From positions 273,119 to 337,118 of the forward strand of contig WEDG01002878.1 of the NCBI GenBank assembly GCA_017591395.1: a stretch of DNA of 64,000 bases, given 5' to 3'. The stretch comes from Schistocephalus solidus. Lineage: Eukaryota > Platyhelminthes > Cestoda > Diphyllobothriidea > Diphyllobothriidae. A model generated the notes under the pieces. That model searched no databases. It was not told where the DNA came from and saw nothing but the letters and a program-made list of their open reading frames with translations. Position numbers and translations under genes: made by a program. Shown piece by piece: positions 32,462 to 42,410 of this stretch. The stretch's first letter is position 1; each line of letters opens with the position of its first letter.

Positions 32462-34406
32462 TTAACACATAGAAACTATCAAAAGGGAAGCAAGCATACT
32501 TACGAATATTATCCGGTAAATCCGTACAAGGAGATTAGTGCCCATAGTGGCCTTATATACGTGCATCTCAGATGAGCTAATAGGGTAGTCTAAGTAATCA
32601 GAAATATCTGTGAACTCTACGTATACTATGCGAATAACTCCCTCCTTAGTTACAAGGACATTTTTAACACATACTATCTTTTTACCAACAACAATGCATC
32701 CGTTGGCTAGTGAATTATCTACTCGAACCTGAGAAGTTAGGATGCATTTATACTGATCACACGGCTCGCAATTCCGCGGTACTGGACCCCTATGATGCTG
32801 GTGAAGAAGCCTAGGCCGACGTGTACCCTTTACATCAAACATATTTACATCCATCTCGCTCAACCTTCTAGCAACTTGCTGTAGAGGTTGCGCTGGCTTA
32901 CAAAGCATTTTCCTCAATTTACCTAGGTAGCTTTCAAAAGGAAACTACGAGAAGGAATCTAGAGGTCCGTGACGCTGAACATCGTCGGCAATGTGCAGTA
33001 TGCTGTGCACATTGTACACCATCTGCTCCTTACCGTATAATACTTGGAATTTCTGTACAAAAAGTCTTAGCAATTGTTTAGCAAAACCAATGTTACGTAC
33101 GCATAGGTGTGGACATGATAAATATCGAATAGCAGTAAACAATAATAAAAAACATTTTCCAATGACTTTTTGGTAAGGTTTCCTTCAGAATTACTACTCC
33201 AAGGTAGAGGATAAACTGTCTAAATTCTGCGCCCTTCCAGGAATCATATTCCTGTAAGATCCTGCCACGCTGTGAAAATTCAGCTGGTAGGTAGACGTTA
33301 AGGGACAACAGGCGACGACTTGCATCTTCTACTGCAGAGGTGGACAGCACTGGAGTGTACACTAAACCGCTCGCCTTAGACCTACGATTCCTAACCCACA
33401 TACCAATCAGCTTCTTGACTACACCTAGGTATACTAGATGAAGTGGATCTAAAGGAAAATTTGAAATGAGACCTAGCTTGCAAGTTAAGAACGGTGAAAC
33501 TCCAACCCTGTGGTCCCTTCTTTCCCTGTGGCCATCACCCAGATAGACAACTTTGTCCATAAATACCCCAACTACGTCGCACCGTTCGCATCCGTGATAT
33601 GCATTAACATTCTTTATTTGCTTAACAAAAGACCTAGCCGGTGCGTCACATATGACTGCTGCTACGCGAACAATTACTGACTTATCTGAGCTACCTAAAC
33701 TAATACCATTTAAACTGTAACTCGTTTATTTCGTCTACAGTTTGCTTACAAAATGCTACAACATCGTTTGGCTTGCCATTTCCACAGTAAATAGCAACTG
33801 GGAAAACAGCACTTGTGAAAGGACGGATCACCACAGCTAAAATAGGCCAAAATTCGAGCTTGGTCTTCCTGTAAACGGGTAACCATCTATAGCCAAATTA
33901 ACTACAATCTCATTCTCACCTTCGAGAATGCATCTATTTTCGAGGAGTCGCTTAAGTTGGCTCCCCAGTCCTATGTGAACATACTCCCCACTACCCATTG
34001 TAAGAACTGTAAAGCTGTACGATGCTCTCAACAGCGTTCGAGGGTCTGTTGGCATGTCAGGGACAAGCGATTTGAAAATTTCCAGAACAGTGCGTAGGTG
34101 GCTATGGGCAATATTGGATTCAATAGCCCATTCCCTAACCCTATCACGAATTGACGTCTGCGAGGATGTACAACTCTCAGTGCTGCTTTCCTCTTCCTCT
34201 GACGACGAATTGCTATATTCCTCGCTGTCGTCCGTGGGCTCAACTGCAGATGACCACAACGATGATTCATCTGTATCTAGGGGCACGTCCATGCAATTTT
34301 GATCACTTGACGATGCAGAAGTGCCTTCCTCATTAATTTTTACACGTTTGCGCTTTAAAATATACCTCTCCACTTCCTCAGTAACTTCGCGGCATATTTC
34401 CGCCAC
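32462..34406 (-). pseudogene. Transposase-like gene, ~650 codons, with homopolymer frameshifts
   Basis: Minus-strand blocks, in order: an acidic Ser/Glu-rich N-terminus (34,406-34,130), VREWAIESNIAHSHLRTVLEI (in part, about 34,130), VNLAIDGYPFTG (33,900-33,865, candidate first Asp), VFPVAIYCGNGKPNDVV, VICDAPARSF (33,650, candidate second Asp), AYHGCERCDVVGV with CxxC (33,600-33,557), FPLDPLHLVYLGVVKKL (33,447), GAEFRQFILYLGVVIL (33,230), MVYNVHSILHIADDVQRHG (33,025), FPFESYLGKLRKML (about 32,940) and RGPVPRNC (32,790). I know this arrangement from invertebrate 'transposase domain-containing' proteins that may relate to EnSpm/CACTA Tnp2; the superfamily is uncertain. Single-base frameshifts at T runs (about 33,848, 33,713 and 33,150) and a TAG near 32,947 break it. 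Confidence 0.6.
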
Positions 34407-34585
34407 ATCGCGGGCAACATGCCTTCTAATTGTACTCTAACTGGGCTGCCTAAACATATCAGAAGGTTAATAGACAAAATAAATGGATAAAGTAGACAGA
34501 AATGTTATGTAAATGCAAAAATGGGTGGGTCAGAAGTGCAGACAGAATTACGGTCAAGCACGTAGGCCACGACAGATAAAAGTGC
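34407..34585. other. Spacer between transposase-like gene and gypsy element 1
   Basis: About 180 bp. The frame of the transposase stays open a little upstream of 34,406, and AG acceptor-like sites occur near 34,430, so a short 5' exon is possible. I could not define it or a terminal inverted repeat. Confidence 0.4.
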
Positions 34586-34589
34586 AATG

Positions 34590-35115
34590 TGTAACGAGCC
34601 CGAGACTTACAAGCAGTGACCCAGAAGGAAAGGAAGACGTGGGTGCGTACAATATACTAGTAACCTAAGTACAGTAAGAAACTAAAGGGAAAAGGATCCT
34701 AGGTACAAAAATAATCTAAGTCCGTTGGATGGCTGTTCAGTTGAGATCCGGGAGGAGCGACGGACGGGCTGCGAAGATGGTTCCTGGGCGTCGGTGGGGC
34801 CGGAAAACGGGGGTCCAGGATTTCATTCCTCAGCCGTATTTATAACATCTCCATTGACAAGGTCGGATCCCACCGGTGATGATTGGTTGAGTTGTGTTAG
34901 GGAAATGAATTTGAACAAACTTAAGCTAGGTTTATTTTCCTTACATTAACATTTAAACTATATTGTTATGTTATAAAACTTTAATAAGAAACATAAATCA
35001 TGTTTAAGTGCTAGAAGTGTATAAATAGGATGAAGAATCGCGCGCGCCCCTTTAGGGGCACGTTTTCAGACGATTCTACGGACGCGCGTGGAGCACGTGG
35101 TTAGAACTTTCTACA
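34590..35115 (-). repeat. 3' LTR of gypsy element 1
   Basis: 526 bp, starting TGTAACG and ending TTCTACA on the plus strand. It matches 40,363-40,885 along its length with few differences. An AT-rich part and a TATAAATA motif near 35,020 lie inside, followed by a GC-rich GCGCGCGCCCCTTTAGGGGC hairpin near 35,040. Confidence 0.9.
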
Positions 35116-35125
35116 TTGCTCCCTC

Positions 35126-35940
35126 CTATAAAAGTACTCTGCTGTCCTCAGCAGCATCAACTAGTTCGGTAGCCGATCCGCCTTCAGGAGGTACCTCTAC
35201 AAGTTTTTCAACTTGTTGTTCATTGTTGAAGACCTCGGGCAGTACGTCGCCCCCTTCCGGAGGAACCTCTAGGTAGTGTTCAACTATTTGAGTATCATCC
35301 TGCTGAGACGGGCTAGCATGCATCTCCAAATGATCGGCATTCTCCCCTTCATGATATCCTGGCTTAAGGCGGTTGAAATGAACAGAGAACTCCTCAGAAT
35401 ACGGCCTATCTTGGTGGCGGATGAGGCAAGTGGTGTCTGACAGAACACGAGTAACAACATAAGGACCGACCCATGCTGGATTAAATTTCGGTGGTACCCC
35501 AGCAGACGCTGCAAAATTTCGCATCCATACGATATCCCCGGCCTGGTATGGGGTACCATGCGCTAGGCGGTCTTAGTAAGCTTTCTGTTGTCGCTGTCCT
35601 TCTTGGAGATGTAGGCGAGCTTCCTCGAATGCTACTCGTAGAGTTCTCCTTAGGCGTGAAGCGTATGTGTCTACGTTTTTCATTCGATGTGCAGTCGGAA
35701 GATGAAGGTCTTCAGGGAGTTGCATCTCTCGACCACACGTGAGAAAGAATGGTGTATGGCGTGTGGTAGCATTTACCGTGGATCGGTAGGCCAACATGCA
35801 GGCTGGTATAGCGTCGTCCCAGGTGGGTGTGGCATTTCATCAATAAAACCCGCAAAAAGGTTAAGGAGGGTTCTTTTGGTCCTTTGACTTGACCATTACC
35901 CTGGGGATGGTACGCCGTAGTACGTGTTTTCTTTATTTTT
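35126..35940 (-). pseudogene. Integrase C-terminal part and tail of gypsy element 1
   Basis: Pieces at 35,940-35,573 and 35,524-35,126 continue the integrase after a frame break. The region that should carry the third catalytic acid reads GNGQVKGPK near 35,875, where related element 2b reads GNGQVERTN; the glutamate is replaced by lysine. The last piece contains FNPAWVGPYVVTRVLSDTTC and SEEFSVHFNRLKPGY, a usual gypsy integrase end without chromodomain. It ends in an unusual tail with two copies of VE-x-x-(L/V)EVPPEGG at 35,284-35,249 and 35,212-35,177. Confidence 0.8.
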
Positions 35941-37251
35941 TTAGGAATTTACAGAGCTCGAGTACAACAGCGCTTTGAATGAAGACCCTCGATCCGAGTG
36001 GATTTGGTCCGGAGCTCCCCAACGGCAGACCCAACAATTGAATATAGCTTCAGCCACAGTGGCCGCAGACGCATCAGGCAGGGGCACAGCTTCTGCCATT
36101 TTGGTAAAGAAATCCACCATGACTAGGATGAACTTATTCCCTTTAGCAGAAGGTGCGATTGGCCCAACAAGGTCAACCCTTACCCTCTCATTAGGATAGC
36201 CTGTTTTAATAGGCTGGAGGGGAGCTTTAAATGCTTGGTTGGGTGACTTAGAAGCCAAACAGAACTCGCATGACCGAATGACGTCCTGAATATCGCGTTT
36301 TTGGTTTGGACAAAAATAGCGTCGTCGAAGGGCCCACTTGGTTTTGTGCATTCCGGAGTGGCCCAGCTCTGCATGCCTCCTTTCTACTACGTCGTCCACC
36401 ATTGAAAGAGGTAGCACAACGCGTTTCGGATACTGTTCGCTGTCACGGTAGAAAAGGACACCGTTCTCTATGAACAGTTTGTCCCAAAGGCTGTGGAGAC
36501 ACCGCGTTTCGTAGCTATAGCCCGCTAGCTCTGACTTGCTGAGGGGTCTGGCGTTGCTTACCTTCCTGCTATAAATGGGAGATATGTGTGGATCGTCTCT
36601 CTGAGCTGCAGCCCAGAGTAGGCACTGGTCGGTTTGTAAGGCAACAGCGGATATAGTGACATCAGTGCAAGACGGGCATTCACCGTGAGGGCGATGCGGT
36701 TTCCTTGAGAGAGCATCGGAATTTCCGTGCTGGCGACCCGGTCGGAACACGCATTCGAACTCGTATTCCGCCAGTTTTTCCTGCCACCGAGCGACTTGCC
36801 CCTCAGGATTCTTAAAGTTCCGCAACCACGTCAAAGAACTATGATCCGTGCGCACGATGAATGGCCGATATAGAAGGTATGGCCGACATTCTTCAACAAA
36901 GTATGTTAATGCTAGCATTTCTTTGCGAGTCAAGCAGTAACGGCGTTCTGCCTTAGTCAACGAACGACTGAGATACTGAATGACACGTTCGGTACCGTCG
37001 GGTTGCTGCTGGGAGAGGACAGCGCCTATTGCATTATCGCTAGCGTCAGTGTCTAACACAAATTTTCCAGCATCAGAGCTGATGTTAGGGAAAACTAGAA
37101 TCGGAGATGAGCAAAGCTTATCTTTTAGCGTCTGGAAGCTGGTAGCACAGTCAGCAGCCCACTTAAATTTCACATCTTTCTGCGTCAGCTTATGAAGGGG
37201 GCTTGCAATATGCGCATAGTCCTTTGATAAAACGCCGATAGTATGAGGCAA
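35941..37251 (-). pseudogene. RT C-terminus, RNase H and integrase core of gypsy element 1
   Basis: A 436-codon open piece. It starts with the RT connection ([18 protein letters not shown]), then RNase H with FVLDTDASDNAIGAVLSQQ, LTRKEMLALTYFVEECRPYL, IVRTDHSSLTWL and NSDALSR, then an HHCC-type zinc-binding region (HAELGHSGMHKTKW, CEFC) and the integrase core with VRVDLVGPI and IHSDRGSSF, the first two catalytic Asp. A frameshift at about 35,965 removes the natural continuation. Confidence 0.88.
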
Positions 37252-38754
37252 GTCCTAAAAAACTTCGAACCTCGGATACGTCTGTGGGAGTAGGCCAGTC
37301 ACGGATTTGCCTTATCTTTTCATCATCGGTCTCTATGCCTTTGGCAGAGACGATATGTCCTAAAAACTTGACGCGCGGCTTGATAAAATGCACTTGCTTG
37401 GCTTTAAAGTGAGACCAGCTTGTCTAAGGCTCTCGAATACAGACCGCAGATTTTCAAGGTGGTTGTTAAAATCCTTTCCAAGGACGATAATGTCGTCCAT
37501 GTATACAAGACACGTGTTTGGAATCAACTGAGACAGAACCTGATTCATCAACCGCTGGAAGGTGCTAGGGGCATTTGCCAACCCGAAAGGCATTGTCTCA
37601 AATTCATAGAGGCCTGACGGGACAGCGAAAGCCGTCTTTTCCCTGTCAGCGGGTCTTACTTCAACCTGCCAGTAACCAGAAGCTAAAATCAAGTGTTGAA
37701 AAATATGGTATTACCGGCGAGGGTGTCCAACGTCGCGTCAATTCGCGGGAGTGGAAAAAGAATCTTTCTTGGTTACGCTGTTAAGTTTTCTATAGTCAAT
37801 ACACAGTCGCATTGAGCCGTCTTTTTTCCTTACAAGCACTATCGGTGATGACCAGGGGGAATGAGATGGCCTGATAATATTACGGCTGAGCATATCGCTT
37901 ATAAGGGCATCCAATTCATTCTGGTAGAAGACTGGAAGCCGCCTAGGTGGGACCCGGATTGGTCGTGCATCCCCCGTGTCAATGCAATGCTCCGTCACAT
38001 TCGTCCTACCCGTAGATCTCCCATCCCAGTCGAATATGTCTTTAAATTCTTCAACTAAATCACTTAACCTCTTGGCACTAGTCTGATCAAGATGCGCTGG
38101 GATAAGTTCCTTAGCATTATAGGTAACTGTACACACAGGTAACCTAGCAGGTCTAGGAATACGGGGAAGAAAGGGGACCTTAACAGAGGCTGTGTGTAGA
38201 AGGCGCCTACCGAAATCTACGGAACATTTAAACTTATTCAAGAAATCAACACCAATTATACAATCCCAAGTTATGTCTGGAGAGACAATAAATTGATGTG
38301 TAAAACTAAATCCAGCTAAATCCAAGGAAAATTCTTCCAGACCAGTATGCCTGAGATTAGAGCCGTTTGCCGTATGAAGGGTGAAATTGGGCCTATCACA
38401 ATACCGGATCTTAGTCTGGAATTCTAGGAAAGGCTGCTGACGTACTAACGAGCATCCAGCACCAGAGTCTACTAAGCAGGAAAAAGTAGTGTTACCTACA
38501 GAACCTCGGACTAAGGGACAATTAGTAGAGCCTAAGCATGAAATAACTGTATCAGGAACAAGGTCGTACTCACCGTCAACAGGTTCTGGGCTTGCATCAA
38601 TGGCGTCGATGGTGCGGCGGGCTTGGGGTCTTTGTGGTCGTCGGGTCTGGGGCCGACGCCAGTTTCTTCGCTGGGGAGAAGTGCCACAAGAGCCAGGCTG
38701 CCGAGGTGACTGAGTGGAGGCGTCACGGGAAGAGTGGGGCTGGACGGCTGACAC
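37190..38754 (-). pseudogene. Protease and RT of gypsy element 1
   Basis: The frame 38,754-37,738 begins with a Pro/Arg/Gln-rich basic stretch, then a retropepsin with [13 protein letters not shown] (38,485), [12 protein letters not shown], and the RT start with [14 protein letters not shown] and [23 protein letters not shown]. After a frame change near 37,740 the piece 37,692-37,360 carries ASGYWQVEVRP, FETMPFGLANAPSTFQRLM and LVYMDDIIVLGKD, the catalytic YMDD. Another change leads to 37,393-37,190 ([32 protein letters not shown]). All catalytic acids are present, but the frame is broken at least twice. Confidence 0.85.
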
Positions 38755-39340
38755 CGAACAGCGACCTCAATGGTTGTTCACAGGCGGCCTGAAGGACTTC
38801 CTCTTCCCGAGCCAGGGCAAGAGCTTTCTCGAGGGTTGGAGGTCGATCTCGCAAGAGAATCTTCCGGATTTGGGGATCATGGACACCAGCGACCAGTTGC
38901 TCAAGAACCCGAGTACTCAGGGCCTTCGCATCCAGTGTTGGGAAAGCCCTCCGCCCCAGGAGCCGAAGGGCCTGCTGGAAGTCGTTGATCGACTCCCCTG
39001 GCTGTTGATAACGGCGATGGAAATCCGTCTGTAAGATCCAAGGGTGTTCAAAACTCCCGAGGATTTCGCGAAGACCATCGAGAACAGCCGAGGGAGCTGT
39101 GGCCGCCGAGATTTCTGCCGAAAGGGCGAGATCGTAGACCTCGTCGTCCAGAAGGGCAAGGATGGCCCCACTGTGTGCCCCTTGCATCGAGACCCTGGAG
39201 GTAGTCTTTGCAACGCGCCTCCCAACGAGCGAAATTTGTTTCGCGAGTCAGCTTCTCTGGCGGGGGATGCAGAATGCACGGTGAGCTTCTGCAACTCCTT
39301 GACCAATTTTCCCAGTCAATTATCGCCCATGTTGAGAAGA
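38723..39340 (-). pseudogene. gag of gypsy element 1
   Basis: The piece 39,187-38,723 reads VYDLALSAEIS, ILGSFEHPWILQTDFHRRYQ, ESINDFQQALRLLGRRAFP and LREEEVLQAA-type sequence near its end, with the capsid-like block pattern seen in element 2b gag (EVYTVARAAN, FERLRREF, DFQRHLRVLTHQAYP). The N-terminus near 39,340 reads MGDN then a stop, and the frame changes near 39,190. There is no CCHC knuckle downstream; a basic Pro/Arg-rich stretch takes its place. Confidence 0.75.
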
Positions 39341-39342
39341 AC

Positions 39343-39356
39343 ACCGCTGCCACCAA
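39343..39356 (-). promoter_or_regulatory. Primer-binding site of gypsy element 1
   Basis: On the minus strand just inside the LTR is TGGTGGCAGCGGTG. It matches the first 14 bases of the element 2b site and would pair with the 3' end of a tRNA-Leu (assignment from my knowledge of animal tRNA-Leu ends, TGGTGGCAGCGGTGGGAT complement). A second copy lies at 40,347-40,360. Confidence 0.7.
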
Positions 39357-39358
39357 TT

Positions 39359-39898
39359 TGTAACGTGCCCGAGACTTACAAGCAGCGACCCAGAAGGAAA
39401 AGGAAGACGTGGGTGTGTACAATATACTAGTAACCTAAGTACAGTAAAAACTAAAGGGAAAAGGATCCTAGGTACAAAAATAATCTAAGTCCGTTGGATG
39501 GCTGTTCAGTTGAGATCCGGGAGGAGCGACGGACGGGCTGCGAAGATGGTTCCTGGGCGTAGGTGGCGGCCGGAAAACGGGGGTCCAGGATTTCATTCCT
39601 CAGCCGTATTTATAACATCTCCATTGACAAGGTCGGATCCCACCGGTGATGATAGGTTGAGTTGTGTTAGGGAAATGAATTTGAACAAACTTAAGCTAGG
39701 TTTATTTTCCTTACATTAACATTCAAACTATATTGTTATGTTATAAAACTTTATAAGAAAATAGATCATGTTTAAGTGCTAGACGTATAAATAGGATGAA
39801 TTTGAACAAACTTAAGCTAGGTTTATTTTCCTTACATTAACATTCAAACTATATTGTTATGTTATAAAACTTTATAAGAAACATAAATCATGTTTAAG
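39359..39898 (-). repeat. Internal, rearranged LTR of gypsy element 1
   Basis: It begins TGTAACGTGCCCG like the other LTRs, but after about 39,797 it repeats about 100 bp of itself (GAATTTGAACAAACTTAAGC at 39,678 recurs at 39,799) and ends at AAGTG, joined directly to gag sequence at 39,899. The terminal ~90 bp including the GC-rich hairpin is missing. Confidence 0.85.
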
Positions 39899-40362
39899 TG
39901 GGGATCATGGACACCAGCGTACTCAGGGCCTTCGCATCCAGTGTTGGGAAAGCCCTCCGCCCCAGGAGCCGAAGGGCCTGCTGGAAGTCGTTGATCGACT
40001 CCCCTGGCTGTTGATAACGGCGATGGAAATCCGCCTGTAAGATCCAAGGGTGTTCAAAACTCCCGAGGATTTCGCGAACACCATCGAGGACAGCCGAGGG
40101 AGCTGTGGCCGCCGAGATTTCTGCCGAAAGGGCCAGATCGTAGACCTCGTCGTCCAGAAGGGCAAGGATGGCCCCACTGTGTGCCCTTGCATCGAGACCC
40201 TGGAGGTAGTCTTTGCAACGCGCCTCCCAACGAGCGAAATTTGTTTCGCGAGTCAGCTTCTCTGGCGGGGATGCAGAATGCACGGTGAGCTTCTGCAACT
40301 CCTTGACCAATTTTCCCAGTCAATTATCGCCCATGTTGAGAAGAACACCGCTGCCACCAATT
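39899..40362 (-). pseudogene. Extra gag 5' fragment between two LTRs of gypsy element 1
   Basis: This 464-bp piece repeats 38,873-39,358 almost exactly and includes the primer-binding site and gag start. Near 39,917 it lacks about 22 bp that are present at 38,890-38,912. It is cut off at 39,899 where it joins the rearranged LTR. Confidence 0.85.
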
Positions 40363-40885
40363 TGTAACGTGCCCGAGACTTACAAGCAGCGACCCAGAAG
40401 GAAAGGAAGACGTGGGTGTGTACAATATACTAGTAACCTAAGTACAGTAAGAAACTAAAGGGAAAAGGATCCTAGGTACAAAAATAATCTAAGTCCGTTA
40501 GGTGGCTGTTCAGTTGAGATCCGGGAGGAGCGACGGACGGGCTGCGGAGATGGTTCCTGGGCGTAGGTGCGGCCGGAAAACGGGGGTCCAGGATTTCATT
40601 CCTCAGCCGTATTTATAACATCTCCATTGACAAGGTCGGATCCCACCGGTGATGATAGGTTGAGTTGTGTTAGGGAAATGAATTTGAACAAACTTAAGCT
40701 AGGTTTATTTTCCTTACATTAACATTCAAACTATATTGTATTGTTATAAAACTTTATAAGAAAATAGATCATGTTTAAGTGCTAGACGTATAAATAGGTT
40801 GAAGAATCGCGCGCGCCCCTTTAGGGGCGCGTTTTCTAGACGATTTTATGGACGCGCGTGGAACACGTGGTTAGAACTTTCTACA
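40363..40885 (-). repeat. 5' LTR of gypsy element 1
   Basis: 523 bp, TGTAACG to TTCTACA on the plus strand, nearly identical to 34,590-35,115. Followed on the right by the AATG target duplication. Confidence 0.9.
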
Positions 40886-41068
40886 AATGGCCGCTTCCCG
40901 CGCCCACTCTAGACACACCAACATGTCAACCAATCACAGCACGGAGTCTTAATAAAGATTAACCAATGAGCAGGGGTTATGTCCTATCTCGAAATGTCGA
41001 GATGTACGTATATCTGGGCTATATTGTAAAGATGGAATCAAATTTTTTTGATTTTCTCTAATAGCCCA

Positions 41069-41887
41069 GTCTGTGCAAATACTTGAAGGTCAATAAGACG
41101 CGCACCACAGCTTACCACCCGCAAGGAAACGGTCAAGTGGAGCGGACGAATAGGACGCTAGTTGGTTTACTAAAGGCTTTGTAGATCGTCAGGCTCCCTT
41201 CACGTGGGATGATGCGTTGCCAGCGTGCATGCTTGCATACCGGTCCACGGTTCACTCTTCGACACAACAGACGCCTTTCGCACTCACCTGTGGCCGTGAA
41301 ATGCGAATACCAGAGGATCTACAGGTACCTCTTGAGAATAATCAAATACCGGTCGGTTCTTACGTCGCTGCACTCCACAAGAAAATGCGTATAGCCACGG
41401 AGGAAGCACGGATACACTTACAAGGAGCCCAGAGGCACCAAAAGGAACACTATGACAGGCTGGCACATGGGTGTCCATATGATGTCGGTGATGTGGTTTG
41501 GCTTAGGGAGCATGCGACTCCCCAGGGATTACCGAGTAAGTTAGTAATGGACTGGTCAGGGCCATATACCGTCACCAGAATGCTCTCTGATACAACCTGC
41601 GTCATTCAAGATCGAAATCGACCTTTCACCTCTGAATTCACGGTTCACTTTCATAGACTTAAACTGGGGGGAGAGGCCAATGGAAGATAACCGCAGAGCA
41701 GAACGCCCAGGTGATGCAGTGCGTTACGTAGATCACAAGGGGGTTGAGAGGTGGGTTGAAATCCCATCCGAAGGTGGAGAAGAAACCGTAATGCCTTATA
41801 ACATTCAAAATTCAAGGGACTCCGTGCGTTTGCGAAATGACATTGAGCTCGCTGAGGACAGCGAAAACTTTACGCAGGAGGGGGCAA
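41069..41887 (+). pseudogene. Integrase C-terminal fragment of gypsy element 2a
   Basis: The piece starts at LCKYLKVNKTRTTAYHPQG and keeps the NGQVERTNRTLVGLLKA block with the third catalytic acid. A frame break at about 41,180 leads to the reading 41,217-41,690 (LAYRSTVHSSTQQTPFALTCG, DWSGPYTVTRMLSDTTCVIQ, HFHRLKL). An extra G in a G run at 41,668 shifts the frame again into 41,680-41,892, the tail with VERWVEIPSEGG at 41,743-41,778. Confidence 0.85.
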
Positions 41888-42406
41888 TGTAAAGATGGAA
41901 TCAAAGTTTTTCGATTTTCTCTAATAGCCCAAATTACTAGCAGATTACTCCAGTAGCCCAGATTACGAGCGCCAGCCCGGGAGTCTATAAAATCTTAACT
42001 CTTAACCCTATTGGTTGTTTTCGATCTACAACGTATGATTTACGCCTACCCATTGGTCTATTCTATGTAAACCTATCAAATCGTCTGGAGAACATGACAT
42101 AAATACCGAGGAGAACTGAGGCTCATCACTTTTGGACCGGAGACCGCTCTCTGACGCTTCTCCAGCCATCGCCTCTCCTTCTCCACGGACCTCCCGAAGA
42201 ATCTCCCCAGGACAGCCAATCCCTACCAAAGGATTCTCCCAGGACAGCCAATCCCTACCAAAGGATCCTCCCAGGACCAAGCCCCAAATAGAGTTCCAAT
42301 TTATAGCTTCAACTAATCCCTAAACTCTTCCCCTTGCCTACTGTCTTGTTCTCTCTTGGGCGTCGTTCATTTGGATTCGTTGCGCATCTAATACGGGCCC
42401 GTTACA
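41888..42406 (+). repeat. 3' LTR of gypsy element 2a
   Basis: 519 bp, TGTAAAGATGG to GGGCCCGTTACA, preceded by the polypurine tract AGGAGGGGGCAA. It differs from the 5' LTR of 2b (43,056-43,573) at only about three positions that I can see. Confidence 0.92.
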
Positions 42407-42410
42407 ATAT

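Larger units (their letters stand above)
34586..40889 (-). mobile_element. Ty3/gypsy element 1, minus strand, with three LTRs
   Basis: The outermost LTRs (34,590-35,115 and 40,363-40,885) are flanked by a 4-bp duplication AATG at 34,586-34,589 and 40,886-40,889. Reading minus: LTR, primer-binding site, a gag fragment (40,340-39,899), a rearranged LTR (39,898-39,359), a second binding site, gag, protease, RT, RNase H, integrase, a polypurine tract (AGGAGGGAGCAA just before the last LTR) and LTR. The extra gag piece plus LTR makes this a partial tandem element. Frameshifts in gag, RT and integrase disable it. No envelope-like gene follows integrase. Confidence 0.9.
41021..42410 (+). mobile_element. 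Gypsy element 2a: internally deleted copy with target duplication
   Basis: Plus-strand deletion derivative: 44 bp of the 5' LTR (41,025-41,068), then directly the integrase 3' part (from 41,069), then a complete 3' LTR (41,888-42,406). A 4-bp duplication ATAT flanks it (41,021-41,024 and 42,407-42,410). The rest of the LTR, gag, protease, RT and RNase H are absent. The preserved part is about 99% like element 2b by eye. Confidence 0.9.

Noticed and set aside
39359..40885. Two separate solo LTRs beside element 1
   Set aside because: The gag fragment with primer-binding site lies between them, and only the outermost LTRs are flanked by the AATG duplication, so they belong to one compound insertion.
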